The notes under the pieces were generated by a model, which worked only from the letters and a program-made list of their open reading frames with translations, was not told the DNA's origin and searched no databases. Both the position numbers and the translations under genes were made by a program. A DNA stretch of 64,000 bases from Neolewinella aurantiaca (lineage in GTDB: Bacteria; Bacteroidota; Bacteroidia; Chitinophagales; Saprospiraceae), in contig NZ_VOXD01000006.1 of assembly GCF_008014675.1 (NCBI RefSeq), positions 70,521 through 134,520 on the forward strand, given 5' to 3'. How positions within the stretch are numbered: position 1 is the first letter of the stretch; each line of letters begins with the position of its first letter. Positions 8,456-17,091 of the stretch are shown here, one piece after another.

Positions 8456-9334
8456 ATGAGTTATCAATTAGAACTTCGCCACCTTCGTTACTTCCTTGCT
8501 GTAGCCGAAGAACTGCACTTTCGGCGGGCAGCCGACCGGCTGTTCATCTCTCAACCGGGCCTCAGCCGGCAGATCAAACAGTTGGAAGACCAGCTCGGTT
8601 ACCCTCTGTTCGTGCGCACCAACCGGACCGTAAGTCTCACTCCGGCAGGAATCTATTTGCAGACCGAAGCAGCGAACATTCTTCAGAAACTCGATGGTGC
8701 CCTGCACCACGCCCGCGCCCTGCACGAGGGCCAGGAAGGGCGCTTAAATTTCGGTTACGTTGGTTCTGCGATGCAGAACATCATTCCCGAACTCTTGCTC
8801 CGCTTTCGTAAAGATTACCCCAAGGTGATTTACGGGCTCGACGCAATGGGCAATCAGGAACAGATTGACCGCCTGCTCACCCGCGACATCGACCTGGGCT
8901 TCGTACGCCTCGACGCCGTACCCCGCGAACTGGCCAGTAAGCCGCTCTTCGTCGATACCTTTTCCATCGTTTTGCCCGAAGACCACCCCGTATCAGCCGA
9001 AAACTATACGGGCATTCATCAACTGGCGGAGGAGCCCTTCATACTTTTCGATCCCGGTTACAGCCAACCTTATTACGATAAAGTGATGGAGATATTCACC
9101 GATGGCGGCCTGAAGCCTAATGTTTCTCACCGGACGGTTCACGCTACTACTATTTACCGCCTCGTCGAGAATAAGTTCGGGCTCTCCATCGTGCCCACCT
9201 CACTGAGGATGGGATACCGTATGGACGTAAAGTTCATCGAGCTTACCGACATTCCTCAGCGGACTACCCTCTCGGTCATATGGCGCAAGGACAACGAGAA
9301 CCCGGCCTTAAAGAACTTTGTAGAACTGCTGTAA
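8456..9334 (+). CDS. LysR-family transcriptional regulator, probable hut regulator
   Basis: The 292-residue protein has an N-terminal winged helix-turn-helix (FRRAADRLFISQPGLSRQIK, about residues 22-41) and a type 2 periplasmic-binding-like effector domain. The frame is open further upstream, but the ATG at 8456 (MSYQLELRHLRYF) gives the canonical LysR start. It is transcribed away from hutH, the usual arrangement for a LysR regulator and its target, so control of the hut operon by histidine or urocanate is a reasonable inference. Gammaproteobacterial hut operons use GntR-type HutC instead. Confidence 0.88.
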   Translation: MSYQLELRHLRYFLAVAEELHFRRAADRLFISQPGLSRQIKQLEDQLGYPLFVRTNRTVSLTPAGIYLQTEAANILQKLDGALHHARALHEGQEGRLNFGYVGSAMQNIIPELLLRFRKDYPKVIYGLDAMGNQEQIDRLLTRDIDLGFVRLDAVPRELASKPLFVDTFSIVLPEDHPVSAENYTGIHQLAEEPFILFDPGYSQPYYDKVMEIFTDGGLKPNVSHRTVHATTIYRLVENKFGLSIVPTSLRMGYRMDVKFIELTDIPQRTTLSVIWRKDNENPALKNFVELL

Positions 9335-9344
9335 CCGCTAATTA

Positions 9345-10904
9345 CTATTGCAGAATATACTTAGCGACTACTTTCCCGCCGCCTCGTATGACCAGTTTCA
9401 TTCCTCCTGCGCGGGGCAGCGCGGGCAACTCCACCTCTTCGGAGTAAGGGCCTGGCCCGCGTACGGGGAGTTTTTGCTGCCACAACAGGTTGTTCCCGGC
9501 ATCGACTACAATGATGTGTGGCTGGCCGTTAACCGGCATTCGAAAGTCGACCTTTACGATACCCCGCGCATCGCGCTGCAGGATAGCCGGCGGTGGCGGG
9601 CTGGTGCTTTGCATCGAGGGCGTGCGGTCGGTGAGTGGGTTTCCTGCTCCGGGGTTGCCACCGGGTGCGTGTTCCCTGAAAGGAATCCGGACTACCTCGC
9701 CGGTACCCCGAGGTTCCCAGAACTCCATTCCGGGAGGTATCTGGAACCGGGCAGCCGGGTTCACTTCCACCGACGCACCGGCGGACCGGTCGATATCCAC
9801 CGTCCGGATTTGCATCTGGCTTCCGTCCAGCCAGATCCACTTGAACTGGTTGAAGCGGCCGCTGGCTCTCGTCCAGGGTTTGTCGTCATTATTAGCCCGC
9901 AGGGGCGCTCCCCAGCAGCCCTCCCCTACGTAGACCGTTCCCCGCACATCATCACGGATGAAGCCTTCGCTTGATCCGGGTGCTCTGCTCGGGCGAATCG
10001 GCCAGGTTTGTTTCACCGTGTGAGCATCAGACTCGACCACAAGGTTTACCCCGTAGCGGGCAAACTGAGTAGCCCAGAGCGTGATCAGTTCGTCGCGCTC
10101 CGGCTTCGAGGCAGTATGCGGCCGCATGGCGTGGTGGTACTGGGCAATTTTCCAGGACGTTTTGGTGCGGGACAGGTCGGCCGTAAGCCAATTCAGTTGA
10201 TGCCCCCCCGGCGGGAAACTGCTGTTGAGAGTGTAAGTACGCAGCAGGTTTCCGCCGAAGCTCAGAGCGTAGTAAACCTCCTGGTGCGGGGTATCGAAGA
10301 GATTGTAGATAGAGGAATTGGCCCGTTCGTGGTTGCCGCGGGCGGGCACGATGGGAGTCAGCCGGCCGTCGCTACTGATGGTGAGTTGCCAGTCGTCAAA
10401 CCAATCCTGCCATTCCCTGGGGGTGTCGGTATTGGTCATATCTCCGCCGAAGAGCACGAAGTGAGGGCGGAGCTTGCTCACCAGTCGGTTTCCCCGTACG
10501 GCTGCCGGGCGGTTGTTGCGGCTGTCTCCGCCGGCGATAATGCTGAGTGGTTGGTCCGGGCTGTTGGGCGGGGTTTCAAAGATCATCCGCTTACTCACGC
10601 TATTCTCATCAACGACCAGGAAGTAATAAATCGTTCCGGGTTGCAGGCCTCCCAACCGCACAAATACGTTTTGCATGCCCGCGTGGTTGATTCTGCGGGC
10701 GGGGTTAGCCGATTGGCGGTAGGCATTTACCTCCCGGTCGTGGTCTTGCGTATCGTAAACCACACGGGCGTTAGAGGCGCCGTAGATTTCGAAACCGATC
10801 GTCATGGTGGTTGCCGGATCATCGCGCCAGGTAAGCCGGTAGCGGCGGGTAGCCGACGACAGGCTCAGGGAATAAAGCATGCAGGCAAGTAGCAACAGAA
10901 GCAT
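9345..10904 (-). CDS. Secreted purple-acid-phosphatase-like metallophosphoesterase
   Basis: A 519-residue exported protein with an N-terminal fibronectin-like domain and a calcineurin-like phosphoesterase domain. Metal-site motifs are visible at GGDSRNN (125-131), GGDMTN (153-158), GNHE (190-193), YHHAMRPH (256-263) and ESDAHT (291-296), the order seen in purple acid phosphatases. I chose ATG 10904 because it gives an immediate signal peptide (MLLLLLACMLYSLSLSSA). The open frame runs 60 codons further, but that stretch holds two copies of the 19-bp dispersed motif and is not signal-like. A Pro-rich linker near residue 430 precedes a beta-rich C-terminal domain. The substrate is unknown. Confidence 0.8.
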   Translation of the reverse strand: MLLLLLACMLYSLSLSSATRRYRLTWRDDPATTMTIGFEIYGASNARVVYDTQDHDREVNAYRQSANPARRINHAGMQNVFVRLGGLQPGTIYYFLVVDENSVSKRMIFETPPNSPDQPLSIIAGGDSRNNRPAAVRGNRLVSKLRPHFVLFGGDMTNTDTPREWQDWFDDWQLTISSDGRLTPIVPARGNHERANSSIYNLFDTPHQEVYYALSFGGNLLRTYTLNSSFPPGGHQLNWLTADLSRTKTSWKIAQYHHAMRPHTASKPERDELITLWATQFARYGVNLVVESDAHTVKQTWPIRPSRAPGSSEGFIRDDVRGTVYVGEGCWGAPLRANNDDKPWTRASGRFNQFKWIWLDGSQMQIRTVDIDRSAGASVEVNPAARFQIPPGMEFWEPRGTGEVVRIPFREHAPGGNPGAGNPLTDRTPSMQSTSPPPPAILQRDARGIVKVDFRMPVNGQPHIIVVDAGNNLLWQQKLPVRGPGPYSEEVELPALPRAGGMKLVIRGGGKVVAKYILQ

Positions 10905-10906
10905 CA

Positions 10907-10924
10907 GGCGGGGCCGCAGGTGCA
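10907..10924 (+). repeat. 19-bp dispersed motif copy
   Basis: Reads GGCGGGGCCGCAGGTGCA, central triplet GGC. It lies 2 bp upstream of the chosen phosphatase start codon. Confidence 0.7.
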
Positions 10925-11010
10925 GTGAACGTTGGGAGAGAATGCGTACGGAAGCGGGGGCTGCGCCCCGCACTTTCATCGGGCCGGACACGGCCGGATA
11001 CCGATCACCC

Positions 11011-11030
11011 TGAACCTGCGTTTGCGCCCA
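11011..11030 (-). repeat. 19-bp dispersed motif copy
   Basis: Plus strand reads TGAACCTGCGTTTGCGCCCA, one mismatch from consensus; triplet AAA on the motif strand. Upstream of the phosphatase gene. Confidence 0.65.
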
Positions 11031-11208
11031 TTGCTGCATGATCGAACAGGAAAACCGAAAGAGAGGTAAGATTTGCTGGGGCATAAGGAAGTGAAAATAC
11101 GTAGGGACGTTGCAAAGATAACTTACGGATTGAGGTCTGGCGCTTGGTGGTCACGGTGTCCGCTACCTGAAAAATCGTAGAAGTCTAACAATTTTATTGA
11201 TCGGTGAA

Positions 11209-11241
11209 TTGCCACGGCGGACATTATAAGGCGTAATTTTG
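11209..11241 (+). promoter_or_regulatory. Bacteroidota-type promoter of glyA
   Basis: A perfect -7 element TAATTTTG (TAnnTTTG) at 11234-11241, with TTG at 11209-11211 as -33 element, spacing 22 bp. Confidence 0.6.
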
Positions 11242-11275
11242 CATTTTTATAATGCAGCTCAGCCAGGGCTGCCAA

Positions 11276-12559
11276 ATGAACTCTGATATGAGCCGCGACA
11301 CCGCTGTTTTCTCCCTCATCGAACGCGAACTTGAACGCCAGCGCAACGGCATCGAACTGATTGCTTCGGAAAACTTTACTTCCCAGGCCGTAATTGACGC
11401 CATGGGCAGCTGCCTGACCAACAAATACGCCGAAGGTTACCCCGGCAAACGCTACTACGGCGGCTGCGAAGTAGTGGATGAAATTGAGCAACTCGCCATC
11501 GATCGCCTCTGCGAACTTTTCGGTGCCGAGTACGCCAACGTACAGCCCCATTCCGGAGCCCAGGCCAACGCTGCCGTTTTTCTCGCCTGCCTGAAGCCCG
11601 GAGACAAAACCCTCGGCTTCAGCCTCGCCCACGGCGGGCACCTCAGCCACGGCCACCCGGCCAACTTCAGCGGTAAGCACTTCGAGGCTCACTTCTACGG
11701 CGTAGAAGAAGCAACCGGAATGGTAGACATGGACAAAGTCGCCGAAAAAGCCCGCGAAGTACAACCAAAGATGATCATCTGTGGCGCTTCTGCCTACAGC
11801 CGCGACTGGGACTACGCCCGCTTCCGCGAGATCGCCGACGAAGTCGGCGCCATCCTGCTGGCCGACATCGCCCACCCCGCCGGACTCATCGCCGCCGGAC
11901 TACTGAACGATCCGCTGCCCCACTGCCACATCGTGACCTCCACCACCCACAAGACCCTGCGCGGCCCGCGCGGCGGCATCATCATGATGGGCAAAGATTT
12001 CGACAACCCCTTCGGTCGCGTTTTCAAGAAGAGCGGCAAGCCCTTCAAGATGAGTCGCATCCTGAACGGTGCCGTATTCCCCGGCATGCAGGGCGGCCCG
12101 CTGGAGCACGTGATTGCCGCCAAAGCCGTCGCCTTCGGCGAATCCCTCACCCCAGAGTGGAAAGAATACGGTAAGCAGGTGATCAAGAACGCCCAGGCGA
12201 TGGCCCAGGCCCTGGTCGACAAAGGCTACCACATCATCAGCGGCGGCACCGACAACCACTCCATGCTCATCGATCTGAGCAATAAGGACGTGAACGGCAC
12301 CCAGGCCGAAGACGCCCTGAACGCAGCGCACATCACCCTCAACAAAAATATGGTCCCCTTCGATAAGAAGACGGCCATGAACCCTTCCGGCATCCGGATC
12401 GGTACGGCCGCCATCACTACCCGCGGCTTCACCGAAGCCGACTGCGTAAAAACGGTAGAATGGATTGACCGGATCATCCAGGACATCGAAAACCCGGCGG
12501 TGGTGGAAGCTGTACGGGGAGAAGTCCACGCCTTTATGGCCGGGTTCCCGCTTTATTAG
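11276..12559 (+). CDS. glyA: Serine hydroxymethyltransferase
   Basis: Interconverts serine and glycine with tetrahydrofolate, feeding one-carbon metabolism. The protein is PLP-dependent: the cofactor lysine lies in the [13 protein letters not shown] motif, and [10 protein letters not shown] and [16 protein letters not shown] are the family's N-terminal signatures. At 427 residues it has the usual length. ATGs at 11252, 11276 and 11288 are all in frame; 11276 is my choice, and 11252 would leave an extremely short leader after the promoter at 11234-11241. A Rho-independent terminator follows. Some bacteria use HutG-derived one-carbon units, but no link to hut is visible here. Confidence 0.96.
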   Translation: MNSDMSRDTAVFSLIERELERQRNGIELIASENFTSQAVIDAMGSCLTNKYAEGYPGKRYYGGCEVVDEIEQLAIDRLCELFGAEYANVQPHSGAQANAAVFLACLKPGDKTLGFSLAHGGHLSHGHPANFSGKHFEAHFYGVEEATGMVDMDKVAEKAREVQPKMIICGASAYSRDWDYARFREIADEVGAILLADIAHPAGLIAAGLLNDPLPHCHIVTSTTHKTLRGPRGGIIMMGKDFDNPFGRVFKKSGKPFKMSRILNGAVFPGMQGGPLEHVIAAKAVAFGESLTPEWKEYGKQVIKNAQAMAQALVDKGYHIISGGTDNHSMLIDLSNKDVNGTQAEDALNAAHITLNKNMVPFDKKTAMNPSGIRIGTAAITTRGFTEADCVKTVEWIDRIIQDIENPAVVEAVRGEVHAFMAGFPLY

Positions 12560-12604
12560 GAAAGTAACGTTCTTTCGCTACCAGCGATTGGATTTAGAAA
12601 AATG

Positions 12605-12641
12605 GCCCTGGCCCTGCTTTTGTAGGGTTGGGGCTTTTTTT
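12605..12641 (+). terminator. Rho-independent terminator of glyA
   Basis: Arms GCCC...CCCT and AGGG...GGGC (12605-12634) are followed by seven T residues (12635-12641), about 45 bp after the glyA stop. Confidence 0.75.
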
Positions 12642-12729
12642 GTGGGGGTGCTGCGGTTTGGGGTTGTATGCTTCCCCTCAGCTGCAACCACTTTAAAATA
12701 GAAATTCTGATTATTAATTTCCTGGCAAC

Positions 12730-13185
12730 CTATTCCCCCTTCCCGAAGGCAAGTACCAGGAAGAGAAGAGAAGCCCCTTCGAGACCGACCCTTCCCCAGT
12801 GCCATTGCCTCCAGGTGATCAGCTCATTTTTGAGTGCGGCCTCGTTGAAGGCCGCCTGGTAAAACAGCTCGTTGGCTTCTTTGAAGTACACGTAAAAGCA
12901 GGCAACAAAAGCTACGGCAAATAAGGCGGACACCAGCGCGAAGCCCCGACCGGGAGACCGGGAACGAAAGTAGATTATCGATAAGATGATGGGGACGAGT
13001 GCGGCAATCACCGTCAGTACCGTATAGAAGCGCCCGATGGCGGGGCCGAAGGTGTTATAGTAGGCGTAGAAATCAGGGGCAGGCAACGACTGCCAGTACG
13101 GTACCAGCAGAACACCTTCGGTAATCTGGCTGCCCAGAAAAACGGAGAATAAGACAAGCAGAATATATTTAAGATGGTCGTTCAT
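12730..13185 (-). CDS. Four-helix membrane protein, DUF1772/anthrone-oxygenase-like
   Basis: A 151-residue integral membrane protein with about four hydrophobic segments (residues about 7-27, 52-72, 82-102 and 130-148). The pattern GVLLVPYWQSLPAPDF after the first helix and the WRQWHWGR motif before the last resemble the DUF1772 (anthrone oxygenase-like) family. The physiological role in bacteria is not established. It stands alone between the glyA terminator and rnpB, on the opposite strand to both. Confidence 0.7.
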   Translation of the reverse strand: MNDHLKYILLVLFSVFLGSQITEGVLLVPYWQSLPAPDFYAYYNTFGPAIGRFYTVLTVIAALVPIILSIIYFRSRSPGRGFALVSALFAVAFVACFYVYFKEANELFYQAAFNEAALKNELITWRQWHWGRVGLEGASLLFLVLAFGKGE

Positions 13186-13355
13186 GTTCAGGTGTATTTA
13201 CTTTGACGTCGTGCTCCGGGCGGGCTCGGGTATTCCTTCCGTTAAACGTGGTAATCTTATGGAAGGATGGTTTTTTACCACAGATTCACCGCAGGAGAAC
13301 CAACCTGTAATTACCCGCCGGCCAACCAATTCTTCTTAAGGATTGTTCCTACACA

Positions 13356-13774
13356 GCAATTCTGGCCCACTTCACCGCTTGCGGCACCTTTAGGGGATGA
13401 CCGCAAGAGGAAAGTCCGGGCAACGCAGGGCACCACGCCGGCTAACGGCCGGGGCTTCGTATTCTTTCGGGGGTGCGAGGTACGGAAAGTGCCACAGAAA
13501 GCTATACCGCCTTCCTCTTTCGGGAGGGAGGTAAGGGTGAAAACGTGCGGTAAGAGCGCACGACGCTCCGTAGCAATACGGAGGGTGGGTAAACCCCGTG
13601 GGTTGAAATACCACGCAGTATTGTTGCCTCCGGGCAGTCGTCGGCTCCGGCGATCTTTACGGGCGATACGGGTAGGTAGATTGAGTCCGTCAGCAATGGC
13701 GGATCTGGATAAATGGTGAAGCTCTCCGCCTTGGCGGAGATGACAAAACCCGGCTTATCGGAGCCACGAATTGC
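13356..13774 (+). ncRNA. rnpB: RNase P RNA (bacterial class A)
   Basis: The catalytic RNA that matures tRNA 5' ends. Landmarks are AGAGGAAAGTCCGGGC near 13405 (P4 5' strand region), GGTAAGAGCGCAC near 13550, GGGTAAACCCC near 13587 and ACCCGGCTTAT near 13749 (P4 3' strand). GCAATTC-TGGC at 13356-13366 pairs with GCCA-CGAATTGC at 13763-13774 as helix P1, which sets the ends. The usually conserved ACAGAACCCGG reads ACAAAACCCGG here. A terminator follows directly. Confidence 0.93.
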
Positions 13775-13780
13775 AATAAT

Positions 13781-13828
13781 GACGGCCTGGCCGACGCTCC
13801 AACGTCGACGCCGGGCCGTCGCCTTTTT
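13781..13828 (+). terminator. Rho-independent terminator of rnpB
   Basis: An 11-bp stem, GACGGCCTGGC (13781-13791) with GCCGGGCCGTC (13810-13820), is followed by a T-tract at 13824-13828. Confidence 0.8.
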
Positions 13829-13850
13829 GAACCGGGCCCAAAACCGACAA

Positions 13851-13869
13851 TGCACCTGCGGCCGCGCCC
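13851..13869 (-). repeat. 19-bp dispersed motif copy (perfect)
   Basis: Plus strand reads TGCACCTGCGGCCGCGCCC; exact match to the consensus on the minus strand, triplet GGC. Intergenic, between rnpB and the 122-residue gene. Confidence 0.8.
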
Positions 13870-13928
13870 GTATTTTATTCCCCTCGGTCGCATGAGGTGA
13901 AAATCACCTGCTGTGGCCGGGGGGAGTA

Positions 13929-13936
13929 TATCTTTG
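13929..13936 (+). promoter_or_regulatory. -7 element TATCTTTG
   Basis: Perfect TAnnTTTG 25 bp before the GTG start at 13961. It argues against the longer open frame beginning at 13913. Confidence 0.5.
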
Positions 13937-13960
13937 CCTATTCAAAAAAATAATCACTCC

Positions 13961-14329
13961 GTGGAAAACTGGGAAGAAGACTTCGAATATGAACGGGTAC
14001 GCCACTACATCAAGCAGCGGTTTCAACGTCCGGTACTGCCCAATATGGACGCGATGCTGTTCCTGATCGGTGTGCAGGAACTCGGCCGCTGGAAAGAAGG
14101 TTTTACTAAAGAGGAAAAACAGGACCTGATGCACATTGCGGTCTGCCGTCTGTTTGCCGTCGACGGCCATTATGAATTCATTGGCCGCGACGACGAAGGA
14201 TGGCCTCATTACAAGCTGACGAGCAAGATCCCGCCCAAGGACCTTTCCGGGCAGGAACAACTCCTGAAGACCAAAATTGTGGCTTACTTCAAAGAACTTG
14301 AAGCCGAAGAGGGCCTGCTCGACTCCTGA
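13961..14329 (+). CDS. Conserved small hypothetical protein
   Basis: A 122-residue acidic, probably cytoplasmic protein with no membrane segment. I chose the GTG at 13961 (VENWEEDFEYERVRHYIKQ) because a -7 promoter element lies between it and the earlier in-frame GTG at 13913. Notable patterns are the DAMLFLIGVQELG core and a helical, Glu-rich C-terminus. I cannot name a family from sequence alone. The following cyclophilin gene has its own promoter, so no operon link is implied. Confidence 0.75.
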   Translation: MENWEEDFEYERVRHYIKQRFQRPVLPNMDAMLFLIGVQELGRWKEGFTKEEKQDLMHIAVCRLFAVDGHYEFIGRDDEGWPHYKLTSKIPPKDLSGQEQLLKTKIVAYFKELEAEEGLLDS

Positions 14330-14353
14330 CACGGTAACCTCCAACTCTTTCCT

Positions 14354-14361
14354 TACCTTTG
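14354..14361 (+). promoter_or_regulatory. -7 element TACCTTTG upstream of cyclophilin 1
   Basis: Perfect TAnnTTTG ending 22 bp before the ATG at 14384. Confidence 0.5.
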
Positions 14362-14383
14362 GCCACCAATTAAATAAGCTACT

Positions 14384-15031
14384 ATGCGCCAGTTGATAAA
14401 CTTTGCATTATTCGCCTTAATCCTTACCGTCTTCGCCGCCTGCGGAAACAATGGACAAGGAACCACCCTTGAGATCAAGACCAATAAAGGTGACATCACC
14501 GTTCTCCTGTTCGATGAAACCCCGAAGCATAAGGAAAACTTCATCAAACTGGCCAACGAAAATTACTACGCCGGCACTCTCTTTCACCGCATCATCAAAG
14601 ACTTTATGATTCAGGGAGGAGACCCCAATAGTGTAGGAGCAGGCCCCAACGCCGCACTCGGTGGTGGCGGCCCGGGTTACCTCATCGACGCAGAGATTGG
14701 CCAACCTCACCTGCGCGGTGCCCTTGCCGCGGCCCGTACCAACAATCCGCAAAAAGCGAGCAGCGGCTCACAGTTTTACATCGTTACCGGAGTACAACAA
14801 AGCGAAGCCACGCTGGACCAGTACGAAAAGATGAAAGGCATCAAATACAGTGAAGCACAACGCCAGGCTTACATCGCTGAAGGCGGCCGCCCTGACCTGG
14901 ACATGGAGTACTCCGTTTTTGGTCAGGTGCTTTCAGGAATGGATGTTGTTGATGCCATCGCAAGCGTTCCTACCGGACGTGCAGACCGCCCGGTGGAAGA
15001 CGTTGTTATCGAGAGCGTTACGGTACAGTAA
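14384..15031 (+). CDS. Lipoprotein peptidyl-prolyl cis-trans isomerase (cyclophilin type)
   Basis: A 215-residue exported cyclophilin that should speed proline isomerisation during folding in the periplasm or at a membrane. The signal peptide ends in a lipobox (VFAAC, Cys20). The cyclophilin core follows, with FHRIIKDFMIQGGDP, the AARTNNPQKASSGSQFYI segment and VFGQVLSGMDVVDAI. The catalytic arginine is in FHR. A charged insertion near residues 145-175 lies between the active-site strand and the C-terminal FGQV strand. The next gene is a paralogue with the same insertion, which indicates tandem duplication. Confidence 0.92.
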   Translation: MRQLINFALFALILTVFAACGNNGQGTTLEIKTNKGDITVLLFDETPKHKENFIKLANENYYAGTLFHRIIKDFMIQGGDPNSVGAGPNAALGGGGPGYLIDAEIGQPHLRGALAAARTNNPQKASSGSQFYIVTGVQQSEATLDQYEKMKGIKYSEAQRQAYIAEGGRPDLDMEYSVFGQVLSGMDVVDAIASVPTGRADRPVEDVVIESVTVQ

Positions 15032-15081
15032 GCTCTCCCCCTCCTGTTATTAAGTTATCCCCCACTACAAAAAATATTCCC

Positions 15082-15960
15082 TTGCGTCATTTATTTGCTC
15101 TCTTGTTTCTGGCCGTCCTGTTCAGTCACTGTTCAGCCCCGAAGCCCGCTTTTTCGGCTAACCGCCAAACGGTTGTTGCCGCCGACACCGTGTCCTTCAA
15201 AAACATGTCGGAAAAAGCAGTTTCTTACTCCTGGGATTTCGGTAACGGGGAAACCAGCACCGACGCCCGCCCGGTTCACAGGTACTTCCGCTCCGGTGAT
15301 TACACCGTAACGCTGACGGCAACCGACGAAAAAGGCAAGTCTAAATCTATCACTCAACTCATCAACGTGACTCCTCCAAAAGAATGTCTCATCCGCATCG
15401 AGACCCCAATGGGCAATATGCTCGCACGCCTTTCTGATGCAACCCCTCAACACCAGGACAATTTTGTAAAACTGGTAGAGCAGAACTACTACGACGATCT
15501 GCTTTTTCACCGGGTTATTAATGGCTTCATGATTCAGGGCGGAGACCCCAACAGTCGCGGAGCAAGTGCCAACGCCCGTTTGGGCTCAGGAGGCCCCGGT
15601 TATCAGATTCCTGCGGAATTTGTTGACAGCCTCGCGCACGTGAAGGGAGCACTGGCTGCAGCCCGTACCAACAACCCGCAGAAAGCGAGCAGCGGCTCAC
15701 AGTTCTACATTGTAGATGGCCGCAGCGTTACGGACGCGGAGTTGAACAAGCAGGAGTCTTCCACAGGCGTTCGCTACCCCAGCGATGTCCGTGAAAAGTA
15801 CCTTGAAGTAGGCGGCGCGCCTTTTCTGGACCAGGGATACACTGTATTTGGTCAGGTGATCGAAGGGCTCGATGTGATCGACAAAATTGCAGCGACCAAA
15901 ACCCTCTCAGGAGATCGTCCGGAGGAGGATGTGTGGATGAAAATCAGCCTGGTCAGGTAA
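15082..15960 (+). CDS. Lipoprotein cyclophilin with N-terminal PKD domain
   Basis: A 292-residue paralogue of the preceding cyclophilin. The start is TTG at 15082; this gives a lipoprotein signal (MRHLFALLFLAVLFSHC) and no ATG fits. Residues about 25-95 form a PKD-like beta-sandwich (YSWDFGNGE, then GDYTVTLTATDEKG). The cyclophilin domain then carries FHRVINGFMIQGGDP and the same ARTNNPQKASSGSQFYI block as its neighbour. The PKD domain is absent from the first copy, so one member gained or lost it. PKD domains usually mediate binding to proteins or glycans at the surface. Confidence 0.9.
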   Translation: MRHLFALLFLAVLFSHCSAPKPAFSANRQTVVAADTVSFKNMSEKAVSYSWDFGNGETSTDARPVHRYFRSGDYTVTLTATDEKGKSKSITQLINVTPPKECLIRIETPMGNMLARLSDATPQHQDNFVKLVEQNYYDDLLFHRVINGFMIQGGDPNSRGASANARLGSGGPGYQIPAEFVDSLAHVKGALAAARTNNPQKASSGSQFYIVDGRSVTDAELNKQESSTGVRYPSDVREKYLEVGGAPFLDQGYTVFGQVIEGLDVIDKIAATKTLSGDRPEEDVWMKISLVR

Positions 15961-16013
15961 GCTATTATTCCTCGTTTCCCTGACAATTGTCCTTATGGCA
16001 ATTCATTTGATAT

Positions 16014-16030
16014 AAAAACGCTTCGTTTTT
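16014..16030. repeat. Small AT-flanked hairpin (AAAAACG-CTT-CGTTTTT)
   Basis: Seven-base arms with a three-base loop between cyclophilin 2 and ppgK. Similar in design to the AAAACGC hairpins at 16944-16960 and 30934-30950. Confidence 0.45.
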
Positions 16031-16088
16031 GAACGGCTATGCCTTAGTTTTCGGAGCATGAATATTTAGACCTTCATACTTACCGATC

Positions 16089-16853
16089 ATGAATAAAAAT
16101 AGAATTCTTGGCATTGACGTTGGCGGAACAGGCGTAAAAGGCGCCATTGTGGATGTAGAAACCGGAACTCTCCTTACGGAACGTATCCGGATACTTACCC
16201 CTCAACCAGCGACTCCCAAGGCAGTCGCCGCTACTATTCAGAAACTGGTGAATGAGTTTGAATACGAGGGGCCTGTTGGGGTCGGATTCCCAGCTATCGT
16301 CCGCCATGGTGTAGCCGCGAGTGCGGCCAATATCGACAAGAGTTGGATCGGAACGAACATAGAGGAAACCTTCAGCGAGAAAACAGGATTGCCTTTTTTT
16401 GCACTGAATGACGCCGATGCCGCAGGCATCGCCACCATAAATTTTGGCGCAGGCAATCCTTACGCAGAGGATGGCGTCGTCGTTATGGTAACCATTGGTA
16501 CCGGCCTTGGCGGAGCCCTCTTCGTTGACGGAAAACTGATGCCCAATTTAGAGATCGGTCAGATATACCTGAAGAACCAGAAGGTCGTCGCCGAAAAATA
16601 TATCTCCAATAAAATCCGCAAGGATACCAACATGAGTTGGTCTGAGTTCGGTAAGAAATTCAATAAATTCCTCTCTCACGTAGACGGAATCCTCAATCCC
16701 GACCTCATCGTTTTAGGCGGAGGAGCGAGCAAGAGTTTTTCCGAATTCAAGCGTCACCTCAAGACGAATGCCGAAGTTAAGGCAGCCACGCTGGCTAACG
16801 CCGCCGGCACGGTCGGCGCCGCCGTATACGCCGCTCAAAGAATCGGAAAATAA
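16089..16853 (+). CDS. ppgK: ROK-family kinase, polyphosphate glucokinase-like
   Basis: A 254-residue cytoplasmic sugar kinase. The N-terminal phosphate-binding motif ILGIDVGGTGVKGAIVD (about residues 6-22), the catalytic-aspartate segment NDADAAGIA and the TIGTGLGGALF motif are typical of ROK kinases. The short length, the VGVGFPAIV segment and the C-terminal DGILNPDLIVLGGGASK block fit polyphosphate glucokinases, which phosphorylate glucose with polyphosphate or ATP. The ROK Cys zinc motif is absent, as expected for that subgroup. Phosphoryl-donor preference cannot be read from sequence. Confidence 0.8.
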   Translation: MNKNRILGIDVGGTGVKGAIVDVETGTLLTERIRILTPQPATPKAVAATIQKLVNEFEYEGPVGVGFPAIVRHGVAASAANIDKSWIGTNIEETFSEKTGLPFFALNDADAAGIATINFGAGNPYAEDGVVVMVTIGTGLGGALFVDGKLMPNLEIGQIYLKNQKVVAEKYISNKIRKDTNMSWSEFGKKFNKFLSHVDGILNPDLIVLGGGASKSFSEFKRHLKTNAEVKAATLANAAGTVGAAVYAAQRIGK

Positions 16854-16906
16854 GAAGGGTAGGGCGGTCTGCCGTGGGTTGCCCTCTCTGTGGTGGTTAA
16901 GATCTG

Positions 16907-17056
16907 CTCCCGAACCCTCTCCCCACGGGGGGAGGAGGTATTGAAAACGCTACGCGTTTTGGGTTACAGTCTGTTAGCGGAGACTATTATTTCGAGCTAA
17001 AAGCTTAATATCTAATCCTATGCGTTGGCCGTGGGGCTGGGGAGGGGGAGAGGTTT
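16907..17056. repeat. Inverted GC-rich element pair downstream of ppgK
   Basis: The left arm (about 16907-16939, CCCTCTCCCC...GGGGGGAGG) and right arm (about 17028-17056) are inverted copies related to the pair at 6516-6698. An AAAACGC-TAC-GCGTTTT hairpin lies between them at 16944-16960. The spacer is AT-richer. Confidence 0.5.
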
Positions 17057-17091
17057 AAAAGCAGCAAAGCTACCCCCAGTACCCCAGCATG

